From Lachnospiraceae bacterium (GTDB taxonomy: Bacteria; Bacillota; Clostridia; Lachnospirales; Lachnospiraceae), in assembly GCA_902363135.1 (NCBI GenBank), contig CABIZF010000012.1:1-64000 (forward strand): a stretch of DNA of 64,000 nucleotides, in the 5' to 3' direction. Shown piece by piece: positions 17,151-24,236 of this stretch (position 1 is its first letter; each line of letters begins with the position of its first letter). A program made the position numbers and the translations under genes. A model generated the notes under the pieces. It searched no databases, had not been told where the DNA came from, and saw nothing but the letters and a program-made list of their open reading frames with translations.

Positions 17151-18134
17151 ATGAACCAGACATTACTCACACACCTTTCGGAAATTACAGAGGAAGAACA
17201 GGCTATTTTGAGCGGTTCCACACAAATCCAGCGAGAGCTCTATACCACGGATGACAGTGCCGTCTTTGACAGCCATCGTCTGCTTGCTCAGAATAAGCTG
17301 ATCACGTTCCGCACCCACACACGCTTCATCCATTTTCCAAAGCACAGGCACAATTACGTTGAAATGATCTATATGTGTTCCGGAAGTACGACCCATATTA
17401 TCAATGACTGTGAACGCATCGTTTTGCGGGAGGGGGAAATCCTGCTACTGAATCAAAATGCTGCACACGAAATTCTCCCCGCCGGTATGAACGATGTCGC
17501 CGTTAATTTTCTGATTCTTCCGGAATTTTTTACACAGGCAATTCATATGGTTGATGAAAGTGACGTACTGTTTCGTTTTTTCACACAGACGCTCGCCGCT
17601 GAGAACGGGATCTCCGGACACCTGCATTTTCATGTCCGTGACATCCTTCCGGTACAGAACCTGATCGAAAATCTGATCTGGAACCTGCTTCATAAAAACC
17701 AGCCCTTCCATACGATCAACCAGATCTCTATGGGACTGCTGTTTTTGCACCTTGCAGATCACGCCGACACCATTGAACGCGAATCCCCCGATGGCCTGAC
17801 GCCGGTACTCGTATTTTCTGCGCTCAAATACATCAAAGCAAATTATAAGGATGGTACGCTTGAAGCATTTTGCGAGACCGTTCACCAGAAAGCATATACG
17901 ATCAGCCGTCTGATTAAACAGCATACCTCACACACATTCAAAGAACTACTGATGGAACAGAAGCTCTCACAGGCTGCTTATCTGTTGGCCAAGACCGATC
18001 TTCCGACCGAATCGATTTTTCATTCCGTCGGCTATGAAAACAGCAGTTTCTTTTATCGCAAATTCAAAGAGGCATATGGTATGAGTCCCAGGGAATATCG
18101 CGCTGCAAAACAAAGCGAACGGTCGGAATTCTGA
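17151..18134 (+). CDS. AraC-family transcriptional regulator of the rhamnose operon
   Basis: A 327-residue regulator with an N-terminal cupin sugar-sensing domain (about 60-170, containing FPKHRHNYVEMIYMCSG) and a C-terminal double helix-turn-helix (about 225-325, ending SVGYENSSFFYRKFKEAYGMSPREYR). It is divergent from rhaB across 277 bp, the usual layout of a rhamnose-responsive activator (RhaR/RhaS type). I infer control of rhaBAD. No effector data can be read from the sequence. Confidence 0.85.
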   Translation: MNQTLLTHLSEITEEEQAILSGSTQIQRELYTTDDSAVFDSHRLLAQNKLITFRTHTRFIHFPKHRHNYVEMIYMCSGSTTHIINDCERIVLREGEILLLNQNAAHEILPAGMNDVAVNFLILPEFFTQAIHMVDESDVLFRFFTQTLAAENGISGHLHFHVRDILPVQNLIENLIWNLLHKNQPFHTINQISMGLLFLHLADHADTIERESPDGLTPVLVFSALKYIKANYKDGTLEAFCETVHQKAYTISRLIKQHTSHTFKELLMEQKLSQAAYLLAKTDLPTESIFHSVGYENSSFFYRKFKEAYGMSPREYRAAKQSERSEF

Positions 18135-18143
18135 GCAAACGAA

Positions 18144-18368
18144 TATTCCCAACCCACTGCCTATTGCTTTGCGCAATTGAAGCATGGGACTTGCTTGATT
18201 CTGGTCAAAGCGGATATTCGCAATCCGCTTCGCTACTTGCTCATAACCGAATAGCTGCTTCGCAGCTTATCAGGAGTGGCTTGTACCACTCCTGATACAA
18301 GCAAGTCCCAACCCACTACCTATTGCTTTGCGCAATTGAAGCAGAGGACTTGCTTGATTCGGTTAAAT
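18144..18368 (+). repeat. Dispersed intergenic repeat B, copy 2 (extended)
   Basis: It contains a partial tail unit (ending TTGATTCTGGTCAAAG) followed by a full repeat B with GCGGATATTCGCAATCCGC and the ATCAGGAGTGG palindrome. It fills most of the space between the AraC gene and the tRNA promoter. Apart from the repeat I see no gene. Confidence 0.8.
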
Positions 18369-18429
18369 TATCTGATTTCTCCGTCTTTTTCCAAAATTAG
18401 AAAAACTTTATTTTTTCCGCAAAAAATAC

Positions 18430-18458
18430 TTGCTTTTTTCAGTTTTCAATGCTATACT
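18430..18458 (+). promoter_or_regulatory. Promoter of the tRNA-Pro genes
   Basis: TTGCTT (18430-18435) and TATACT (18453-18458) are separated by 17 bp and end 40 bp upstream of the first tRNA. Confidence 0.75.
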
Positions 18459-18498
18459 AAGCAGGCTGAAACACAGAAGTGCTTCACAATGTAAATAT

Positions 18499-18572
18499 CG
18501 ATGCGTGGCTCAGCTTGGTAGAGCGCTGCGTTCGGGACGCAGAGGTCGCAGGTTCAAATCCTGTCGCATCGA
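18499..18572 (+). tRNA. tRNA-Pro (anticodon CGG), copy 1
   Basis: A 74-nt cloverleaf. The acceptor CGATGCG pairs with CGCATCG, with A as discriminator. The D arm is GCTC...GAGC. The anticodon stem CTGCG/CGCAG bounds loop TTCGGGA with anticodon CGG. The T arm is GCAGG-TTCAAAT-CCTGT. CCA is not encoded. This is the intact native copy. Confidence 0.96.
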
Positions 18573-18587
18573 CTCCTTGGCAGGGGC

Positions 18588-18624
18588 ACCGGAAACATTT
18601 AAGTTTTAAGTTTCCGGTCTTTTT
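18588..18624 (+). terminator. Terminator after tRNA-Pro copy 1
   Basis: ACCGGAAAC pairs with GTTTCCGGT and is followed by CTTTTT. A very similar terminator lies beyond the right end of the element at 28292-28336. Confidence 0.88.
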
Positions 18625-18651
18625 CAATCAAACTGCTTCACAATCAAATAT

Positions 18652-18725
18652 CGATGCGTGGCTCAGCTTGGTAGAGCGCTGCGTTCGGGACGCAGAGGTC
18701 GCAAGTTCAAATCTTGTCGCATCGA
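18652..18725 (+). tRNA. tRNA-Pro (CGG), copy 2, with 3' half supplied by the element
   Basis: The same 74-nt fold and anticodon as copy 1. The T stem is GCAAG/CTTGT instead of GCAGG/CCTGT, a compensated pair change. The sequence from the anticodon loop onward is the left attachment site of the integrated element, so the 5' half is host DNA and the 3' half came with the element, leaving the tRNA functional. Confidence 0.94.
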
Positions 18726-18727
18726 CT
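18684..18727 (+). repeat. attL core of the integrated element
   Basis: A 44-bp core from T32 of the tRNA-Pro anticodon loop to two bases past the discriminator. It matches attR (28241-28284) except for the two T-stem differences. The matching begins exactly at the loop, the typical crossover position of tRNA-targeting tyrosine recombinases. Confidence 0.88.
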
Positions 18728-18731
18728 TGAT

Positions 18732-18769
18732 GGACATTGGAAAGGTTTTCTTTTCAATGTCCTTTTTTG
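18732..18769 (+). terminator. Element-borne terminator after tRNA-Pro copy 2
   Basis: GGACATTG pairs with CAATGTCC and is followed by TTTTTTG. It lies inside the element, so the element supplies both the tRNA 3' half and its terminator. Confidence 0.85.
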
Positions 18770-18880
18770 TTCCTCAAAAAGCCCGTAAAATCAAGGTTTT
18801 TCAGAGTTATACTTCTTTTGTTATGATTCTCTCAACCACATTTCCCGGACTGCTGACCATCTGGTTTTTTCATATTTTTG

Positions 18881-18908
18881 AAGCGTTCCCAAAAACGTTC
18901 CCAAAAAT
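18881..18908. repeat. Left arm-type repeat (putative integrase/Xis binding site)
   Basis: 28 bp made of two tandem CGTTCCCAAAAA units. An identical 28-bp copy lies at 28086-28113, near the right end. The pair sits about 150 and 130 bp inside the two att cores, as arm-type sites of lambda-like or Tn916-like integrases do. Confidence 0.7.
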
Positions 18909-20141
18909 TCAGGCGAATAAATCCGCTGTAGCCATTGATATTTCACTCAGATCGTTTTCACTGGTATTCAGTCTCTGCTTATTAAAGTGCGAATAGATAT
19001 TTAACGTTGTCTGAGTATCTGTATGCCCCAGCCAATATTGCAGTTTCTTTATATCCCAGCCCTTGTTAATAAGCATCGAAGCACAACTATGTCTCAGCTT
19101 ATGCAAGGTGATTTCCGGTCTACCAAAAGCCTTTGTAGCTTTTCCAAACGTCTGAGAAATATAGTTGGGATCATACTGACTTCCATCTTCCCATGTAAAT
19201 ATATATCCATCCTGATTTTTATAATTATTCTTGTAAAATTTCTTATTTATCGTTTGTTCATCCCGTATTCTTTGCAGACAGCTTTCAGCTGTCGGAAACA
19301 GGTTCAGTGTCCGTCTTCCAGACTGGCTTTTTGTAGAATCATCTGCCTGAATCGTTTTGACACGAACCACAGTATGATTAATAGTAATTGTTCTTTTCTT
19401 ATCATCAACTGCTTTCCATTTCAGCCCCAGAATTTCAGAACGGCGCAACCCATAATAAGCGGCAAAGAATGCTATACCAAGCAGGCGTGGATAATATTGA
19501 GAGAGAAAGTGTAGAAGTTCAGAAATCTCCTCTTCCGTCATAAAAAGGTATTCTTCGCTATATTCTTTTGATTTTTTCCCGTATACAGTAAGTCCGGCAA
19601 CTGGATTCTGTTTTACAATCCCGTTAATCATGGCATCTGAAAAAACAGAATAGAGAATACTTTTATAGCTTCTGACTGATCGGACGGATAACGGCTCATG
19701 TTCTTTTGTCTTTTGATTGACTTTTCCATACTGGAGCGCATATTTGAAATAACTATCAAGAATCTTCGGTGTCACATCAACAAGTCTGAGATTCTTTTCC
19801 TCAAAATACTGCTTAATCCGTTTTACCCGAAATACATATCCTTCATAGGTAGAACGTTTTAGTTGCCCTTTCTTTCCTTCCAGCCAATAGTCCATATAAT
19901 TACATAGACTGATATCAGGCGAGATGTCTCTGTTATACTCGGACGGCAACTCTTCCAGATAAGCATATTGTTCAATATATGTATTGATAAGAGCCTCTGC
20001 CTTGCGCTTGTTATTCTTTATTTCCAAGTGCGTGGCAACCGTTTTCGTACACCATTTTCCAAATCTGTCCTTATAACTAAGTCTGACATAATAATATGAC
20101 TTGCCAGATTTTAACTGTTTTGTTTGTAATGAACCCGTCAC
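18909..20141 (-). CDS. Tyrosine recombinase integrase
   Basis: A 410-residue site-specific recombinase. It has an N-terminal arm-binding domain (1-about 70), a core-binding SAM-like domain (about 75-185) and a catalytic domain. Catalytic residues are visible: R233 in YYGLRRSEILGLKW, H347 and R350 in HKLRHSCAS, H373 in LGH and the nucleophile Y383 in NIYSHF. It belongs to the Tn916/ICE integrase group. The start is GTG at 20141 with GGAG upstream. It lies at the left end next to attL, with its stop abutting the arm repeat. It should mediate integration into and, with Xis, excision from tRNA-Pro. Confidence 0.95.
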   Translation of the reverse strand: MTGSLQTKQLKSGKSYYYVRLSYKDRFGKWCTKTVATHLEIKNNKRKAEALINTYIEQYAYLEELPSEYNRDISPDISLCNYMDYWLEGKKGQLKRSTYEGYVFRVKRIKQYFEEKNLRLVDVTPKILDSYFKYALQYGKVNQKTKEHEPLSVRSVRSYKSILYSVFSDAMINGIVKQNPVAGLTVYGKKSKEYSEEYLFMTEEEISELLHFLSQYYPRLLGIAFFAAYYGLRRSEILGLKWKAVDDKKRTITINHTVVRVKTIQADDSTKSQSGRRTLNLFPTAESCLQRIRDEQTINKKFYKNNYKNQDGYIFTWEDGSQYDPNYISQTFGKATKAFGRPEITLHKLRHSCASMLINKGWDIKKLQYWLGHTDTQTTLNIYSHFNKQRLNTSENDLSEISMATADLFA

Positions 20142-20216
20142 TTTTATTGTCTCCTTTCCGGACGGGTAGCATTGTCTGATAAGAGTATAGCATACCCGTC
20201 CCGAAAGTCCTATAGT

Positions 20217-20393
20217 TTATTCCTGATTATTCAGATATTCAATAAGAACATCCTTTGATACTTTATAAGTTCTTCCAATTCTCCTATTTGCTATTACCCC
20301 ATCCTGCAATAAGCGGTATGCTGTAGTTCTTCCGATATGAAGAATTGTGCATATATCCCTTACAGAAAGTACTTCCGGGTAATCATTCAACAT
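20217..20393 (-). CDS. Excisionase-like small helix-turn-helix protein
   Basis: A 58-residue protein beginning MLNDYPEVLSVRDICTILHI. A MerR/HTH_17-type winged helix-turn-helix (VRDICTILHIGRTTAYRLLQDG, then the basic NRRIGRTYKV wing) is typical of excisionases and of plasmid and ICE Xis proteins. AAGGGAT precedes the ATG at 20393. It lies 75 bp upstream of int on the same strand, the usual xis-int order. The role in excision is inferred. Confidence 0.82.
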   Translation of the reverse strand: MLNDYPEVLSVRDICTILHIGRTTAYRLLQDGVIANRRIGRTYKVSKDVLIEYLNNQE

Positions 20394-20423
20394 AATATCA
20401 TCCCTTACTTTAAAAATTAATTT

Positions 20424-20714
20424 TTAATTCCCATCATCGTTTACTGCGCTATGTTCATCATATAATGGATAATCTGCATTCGCAAAAACGTGTCTTAACC
20501 GATCAAGTGTAATCCGTTCTGCTACAACCATTCCATCCGAAACCGTTACAATATTGTACAGTTCCTTATACCCCTCTTTCCTATTTGCCTTATATCCCTG
20601 CCAGATCTTTTCCAGCTTACAGCCATAATGCTCTTTCAGTATCCGGTTCATGCGGTGATAAGTATACGGGTGATAATCATAAATGCGATGTACCGATGCT
20701 TCTATATCATCCAT
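20424..20714 (-). CDS. Hypothetical protein downstream of rep
   Basis: A 96-residue charged protein beginning MDDIEASVHRIYDYHPYTYH. I recognise no family. It directly follows rep: a TTG at 20723 would overlap the rep stop as TTGA, while the ATG at 20714 has better spacing from AAGGGAA. Coupling to rep suggests a replication or copy-control accessory, but nothing in the residues shows this. Confidence 0.7.
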   Translation of the reverse strand: MDDIEASVHRIYDYHPYTYHRMNRILKEHYGCKLEKIWQGYKANRKEGYKELYNIVTVSDGMVVAERITLDRLRHVFANADYPLYDEHSAVNDDGN

Positions 20715-20719
20715 ATGTA

Positions 20720-21793
20720 TCAATTCCCTTTCTGAATTTCATCAAATGGAATTGTAATATCATCCGACACGGGATGGAATTCATTCTTCCGCTTCATATA
20801 CTCTTCCACAGAATTATATGTCACAATCGTTCCATCTTTCTGGTAAATCTGCACCTCATGGATACGCCGTAAAAGTGCTCTCCATGTTTCCGGTGACTTT
20901 TCCTGCACATCAGGATACTGTTCTTCCAGACTGATATTGGATACAATATACACATATGAATACCCAGCCCATACATTACTGTAACGCCTCGGAAGTTCAA
21001 TCGGATATATATCTATATATAACAGTAAATCCGATATATCAAACTGTGATCTGTATTCATCAAGCATCAGAACCTGCTGAAATGATGTATAGCCAGAAAA
21101 AGGATCCCTTTTATAGTCTGTCACCCGGCAGACATTCGCATCTCCAAAACGATCTAAAATATCTCTGGTTTTTCCAATTCCCGTCTCTCCGTAGCAGTAG
21201 GTAACCTTGAGTTCTAATCTTCTGGTAGTACTATATTTATCCTTCATCACCATAAGGCGAAGCTGATCAATATCCGTCGTGTTAAAAATGAAATCATTAT
21301 TCATTGCGATGATCTCTGCGTTACTCATTCCAGCATTCACGCACTGGTAAATCCATTCATACTCCGCATTTCTGCCTTTCTGTATAGGTATAGAGCCAAA
21401 TTCTTCATACGTGTTAAGAATACTTGTTTCAGATTTATCAGTATCCTTCCATCTTCCAGCCTTCTTTATATAATCCACATTATCCTTTGCCGTCCCATGT
21501 GCGATCTCTATATGCGCAGTTGGAAAGTATTTTGCGATCTTTGACCACCTTACTCTGGATCTCAGATACACATAAATATGAGTATGTGTACAGCTACCCT
21601 TTTCATCTGCCATACAAAAAAAGCATAGTGTCGGGAAATTATCAATTAACGTCTTACGGATTACCTCATGAGGGAATCCATGATCCTGTGGATTGTTTAT
21701 TGTGAGCTGATAAGCATTGCGTTGTATACCTGTATTAAACGGCTTATCCGTCGGTGACTGCGTATTTAACGTTGTTTTTTTATTTTTCGTCAT
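20720..21793 (-). CDS. rep: CRESS-type Rep: HUH endonuclease plus superfamily 3 helicase
   Basis: A 357-residue rolling-circle initiator with the domain order of circovirus/geminivirus Reps. HUH motif I is YQLTINNP (28-35), motif II HTH (70-72), and motif III YIKK (108-111) with Y108 as the nicking tyrosine. The SF3 helicase has Walker A GETGIGKT (202-209), Walker B VLMLDEY (241-247) and motif C IVSN (283-286). An ALLRRI arginine-finger segment lies at 306-311. Reps of this class are known from bacterial pCRESS-type plasmids and integrated elements. AGAAGGAGG precedes the ATG. The matching nonanucleotide stem-loop lies about 110 bp upstream. It should nick that site, stay attached to the 5' end and unwind the element for rolling-circle replication. 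Confidence 0.9.
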   Translation of the reverse strand: MTKNKKTTLNTQSPTDKPFNTGIQRNAYQLTINNPQDHGFPHEVIRKTLIDNFPTLCFFCMADEKGSCTHTHIYVYLRSRVRWSKIAKYFPTAHIEIAHGTAKDNVDYIKKAGRWKDTDKSETSILNTYEEFGSIPIQKGRNAEYEWIYQCVNAGMSNAEIIAMNNDFIFNTTDIDQLRLMVMKDKYSTTRRLELKVTYCYGETGIGKTRDILDRFGDANVCRVTDYKRDPFSGYTSFQQVLMLDEYRSQFDISDLLLYIDIYPIELPRRYSNVWAGYSYVYIVSNISLEEQYPDVQEKSPETWRALLRRIHEVQIYQKDGTIVTYNSVEEYMKRKNEFHPVSDDITIPFDEIQKGN

Positions 21794-21820
21794 GATTCCT
21801 CCTTCTATTTTTATTTGCCT

Positions 21821-21846
21821 GTTCGCTTTGTTCTTTTAGTGCGAAC
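21821..21846. promoter_or_regulatory. Inverted repeat GTTCGC...GCGAAC upstream of rep
   Basis: GTTCGC (21821-21826) and GCGAAC (21841-21846) are spaced 14 bp apart, 28 bp before the rep start. The position suits an operator or a Rep autoregulation site. No protein partner can be named. Confidence 0.4.
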
Positions 21847-21900
21847 ATTCAGAAATCCTTTAAAATAAAGGAAAAATTGATAAAAAAGCTCTGTTTGTTC

Positions 21901-21929
21901 GCCGGTTGGGTAATACTACCCCAACCGGC
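21901..21929 (-). other. Rolling-circle origin stem-loop with CRESS nonanucleotide
   Basis: GCCGGTTGGG (21901-21910) and CCCAACCGGC (21920-21929) form a perfect 10-bp stem around a 9-nt loop. On the minus (rep-coding) strand the apex reads TAGTATTAC (21918 down to 21910), identical to the circovirus-type nonanucleotide nicked between its seventh and eighth bases. The plus strand reads TAATACTAC, one base from the geminivirus TAATATTAC. It is GC-rich in an AT-rich region, just upstream of a CRESS Rep gene, so I call it the double-strand origin. Confidence 0.85.
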
Positions 21930-21951
21930 TTCCCGTCCTTCCGGTCTGTTC

Positions 21952-22012
21952 CAGAGTGCATTCCTGCGGCTCTGCCGCCGTCAGCACTCTGTCCCATCCC
22001 GTTCGGTCGGGA
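21952..22012. other. Cluster of hairpins beside the origin (possible single-strand origin)
   Basis: CAGAGTGC (21952-21959) pairs with GCACTCTG (21984-21991), enclosing GCGGC/GCCGC. A further TCCCG/CGGGA pair lies at 21997-22012. The cluster separates the ATPase stop from the nonanucleotide stem-loop. Such multi-hairpin regions are common as single-strand origins in rolling-circle plasmids, but here it could also be an attenuator. Confidence 0.5.
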
Positions 22013-22017
22013 GACAA

Positions 22018-22782
22018 TTAAAAGATATTTTCCATCAGGACATCCAAAATCCTCTGGTTCCATCGTCCCTGATCTACAATCCTAGGATATTTCACTTCCA
22101 GCAAAGGGAACCCATCTGCCAGAAGCAAACCTTCACCAGGCTGATAATTCCTGTTGCGAGGGATATCTTCCCCGGAAAATAACATGCCTAATTGTTCTCT
22201 ATTAGGGCGTCCCAAGGACAGATTAACCATATAGTTCAAACGACTTCCTTTGAACAAATCACTGGTTGCATACTGGACTGCAGACCATACAGAGAAGGAC
22301 AGTGACCTCCCCTGCATCAAGATTTCGGCATTTGCACTTATAATATCTGTTGCCAGATGTGTCTTCTCTGCCTTATCCTTTGCCTGAAAATAATTCACCA
22401 GCGCACCATACTCATCACATATCAATAAATGTTTTACTGTGCTGTATCCTTTCTGTCTGGCTGTAAGAAACCGTTCATGATACGCCTGAATTCCGTTGTA
22501 GACTCCCTCGCCCGTGTAATAGAAGGAATAAGGACGTAGGAACCAAAAGTCCGGTGAATTCTTAAAGTCGCAAAATGTGATATGTATACAGCCTTTCCGA
22601 TATCCTTGACTATGAATTATACTTGATAGAAAATTCCAAAATAAGAATAACAAGGCCGTTGATTTGCCGGCACCTGAACTGCCTGTGATTAATGCATGCT
22701 TATGGCTGTCCATTGGAAGCAACAGGGGTAACTTGGTTCCATACTCATAATACGGATTTCTCAGATACCCCCATTTCATCAT
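22018..22782 (-). CDS. FtsK/TcpA-like DNA translocase ATPase
   Basis: A 254-residue P-loop ATPase with Walker A GSSGAGKST (34-42) in HALITGSSGAGKSTALLFLFWNF and Walker B LLICDEYGAL (D123/E124). The LMQGRSLSFSVWSAVQY motif is typical of FtsK/HerA/TcpA coupling proteins. It is much shorter than chromosomal FtsK and lacks both the 4-TM domain and a gamma domain; membrane segments may come from the upstream gene product. The ATG at 22782 shares a base with the upstream stop (TAATG). In Tn916-type and AICE elements such ATPases pump DNA between cells, so a transfer role is inferred. Confidence 0.85.
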   Translation of the reverse strand: MMKWGYLRNPYYEYGTKLPLLLPMDSHKHALITGSSGAGKSTALLFLFWNFLSSIIHSQGYRKGCIHITFCDFKNSPDFWFLRPYSFYYTGEGVYNGIQAYHERFLTARQKGYSTVKHLLICDEYGALVNYFQAKDKAEKTHLATDIISANAEILMQGRSLSFSVWSAVQYATSDLFKGSRLNYMVNLSLGRPNREQLGMLFSGEDIPRNRNYQPGEGLLLADGFPLLEVKYPRIVDQGRWNQRILDVLMENIF

Positions 22783-23507
22783 TATTCTTCCATCCAATCG
22801 TCATCCTCCGTTTTTTCTTCCTCTTCCATGTCTGGAACCTGACTCATGAGATGGTAGTCCCGGTAAGCGGCATTTCTAAGCATTCCTATATATGGAATTC
22901 CAAATGAATTCCTAGCAAAGGTGACACTCAAACAACTTTCCGTTTCCTGAACATTGCAAGCTACGAGTGATTCATAGCTTGCAAGTATTCCCCACTTCTG
23001 GCAAGATCTTGCTACCATTTTTTCTCCTATCCGTTGAAGTATCTGAATAAGTTCATAAGACCCTTGTATCTCCTTACGAGGCACAAACCGGAATCGATAT
23101 GTGATGATACTGTTTCTTGGATAATATATATTTTCCAGATATAACACTAAAAAATACTTTTCCATTTCCTGAAATTCCTCACTTAGTTTACTTATGACCC
23201 AGCAAGTCCCGTTATATCCAAAATATACCGGGTATTCCACATAATTCTCAGACTGCTTGTTTTGATGATATGCCCCTCTCAGTAATAAGGTTGGCGGAGC
23301 CAGCACAATAAGAAACAATAAGCCGTATATTATATACTTTAGGATCATAGCTAACGGCTCAATGAATATGACCAGCATCACCATTGTGATAAGTACAGCA
23401 GCAGCAACTCCAATCGTTGAACCCCAGTCAATGTTTTCTGTTTCTTCTGTATCCCGAAGGGCATCTATAAATTCACTCAGTGTTTCTTTTAATTTTTTAA
23501 AGATCAT
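22782..23507 (-). CDS. Membrane protein of the element backbone
   Basis: A 241-residue protein with a short N-terminal helix, two adjacent transmembrane segments (about 30-52 and 58-77), a cytoplasmic domain of about 140 residues and an acidic tail (MEEEEKTEDDDWMEE). I recognise no family. It is coupled upstream by a 4-bp ATGA overlap and downstream by TAATG to the ATPase, so it may act as the ATPase's membrane partner. AGGAGG precedes the ATG. Confidence 0.75.
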   Translation of the reverse strand: MIFKKLKETLSEFIDALRDTEETENIDWGSTIGVAAAVLITMVMLVIFIEPLAMILKYIIYGLLFLIVLAPPTLLLRGAYHQNKQSENYVEYPVYFGYNGTCWVISKLSEEFQEMEKYFLVLYLENIYYPRNSIITYRFRFVPRKEIQGSYELIQILQRIGEKMVARSCQKWGILASYESLVACNVQETESCLSVTFARNSFGIPYIGMLRNAAYRDYHLMSQVPDMEEEEKTEDDDWMEE

Positions 23508-23884
23508 TTTTTTGCCTCCTGTGTAGGTACATACATAACAGCCTCTGCCGAATAGGAGTCTTCATAGCATTTCGTCTGGCTACTGTAGTAGAGATATACA
23601 CTTGGATTCTCAAACTGCAACATAACCTTCTCATGCTCACGCATTGCCTGAAGTTCTTCATTGGACATCAGTGGCTCGCCCTGCACCTTGATGGAATAGC
23701 GATCATACTTGATTTCATCAACGACATCATATCGAGAGCCGATAACCTCATCTGTCCGCTTCCCATCAACATATCTATAGACCGGCAAAATAGTAAGCGC
23801 AACGAATACATCCGTTCCAATGATGTTTGTTAACGGGATCCTTTTTTTCAGTAAAACACTCTTTATGCCTTTGATTTCCTGCAT
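23504..23884 (-). CDS. Hypothetical element protein, weakly DUF961-like
   Basis: A 126-residue soluble protein beginning MQEIKGIKSVLLKKRIPLTN. Length, position two genes before an FtsK-like ATPase, and the pattern SRYDVVDEIKYDRYSIKVQG ... VMLQFENPSVYLYY recall Tn916 Orf22/Orf23 (DUF961) proteins. The resemblance is by eye and weak. It overlaps the next gene by 4 bp. AGAGAGGTG lies upstream of the ATG. It is probably part of the replication and transfer module. Confidence 0.7.
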   Translation of the reverse strand: MQEIKGIKSVLLKKRIPLTNIIGTDVFVALTILPVYRYVDGKRTDEVIGSRYDVVDEIKYDRYSIKVQGEPLMSNEELQAMREHEKVMLQFENPSVYLYYSSQTKCYEDSYSAEAVMYVPTQEAKK

Positions 23885-24172
23885 AATGCCTTCACCTCTC
23901 TTTCATTATGTAGTTGTCAATGTACAACTTACAGTCTCTTCCAAACTAGAACTTTGCTGATTTTGCTTTCCTCGCTGTCTGCATTGCATCAGCTAAGAAT
24001 CAATTGCATTCATCTATATGTTTGGCTTATACTATAGTAGAGCTTTTAGCTCAGTCTTCCTTCACAGCATCTAACGTTCTAAGGTCTTTGCTGTGTTAGC
24101 CTGCGTCCCGGTGTATGATGTCCGTCATCACTGGGACAGGAAGATTAAGTGTTCATGGGAACCACCTCCTTT
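23885..24172 (-). promoter_or_regulatory. Structured leader with a 3-codon ORF
   Basis: A gene-free stretch on the minus strand. A near-perfect ribosome binding site (AAAGGAGGTGG) precedes ATG AAC ACT TAA at 24156-24145. Next comes a strong hairpin (GTCCCAGTG with TACCGGGAC-type pairing, 24105-24137), then GCTGTG/CACAGC (24063-24095), a GAGCT-AAA-AGCTC hairpin and GCTGAT/ATCAGC. It could be a translation-dependent attenuator or leader for the downstream operon, an oriT, or a small RNA. No -35/-10 pair is clear. Confidence 0.5.
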
Positions 24173-24236
24173 CTATGCATTTATTTTATCAACCCTATTA
24201 TTCTGTTTATAGGTAAACGTTAAATCCTAAAAAACA

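Noticed and set aside
18479..18730. Open frame across both tRNA-Pro genes
   Set aside because: A product of the duplicated tRNA sequence; the tRNA folds are unambiguous.
21860..22063. 67-codon open frame over the origin region
   Set aside because: It covers the hairpins and the ATPase 3' end on the same strand, with proline/glycine/arginine-rich shadow composition and no ribosome binding site.
23885..24236. Tetracycline-resistance-type leader (as upstream of tet(M))
   Set aside because: No resistance gene follows; only the general plan of a short leader ORF plus hairpins is shared.
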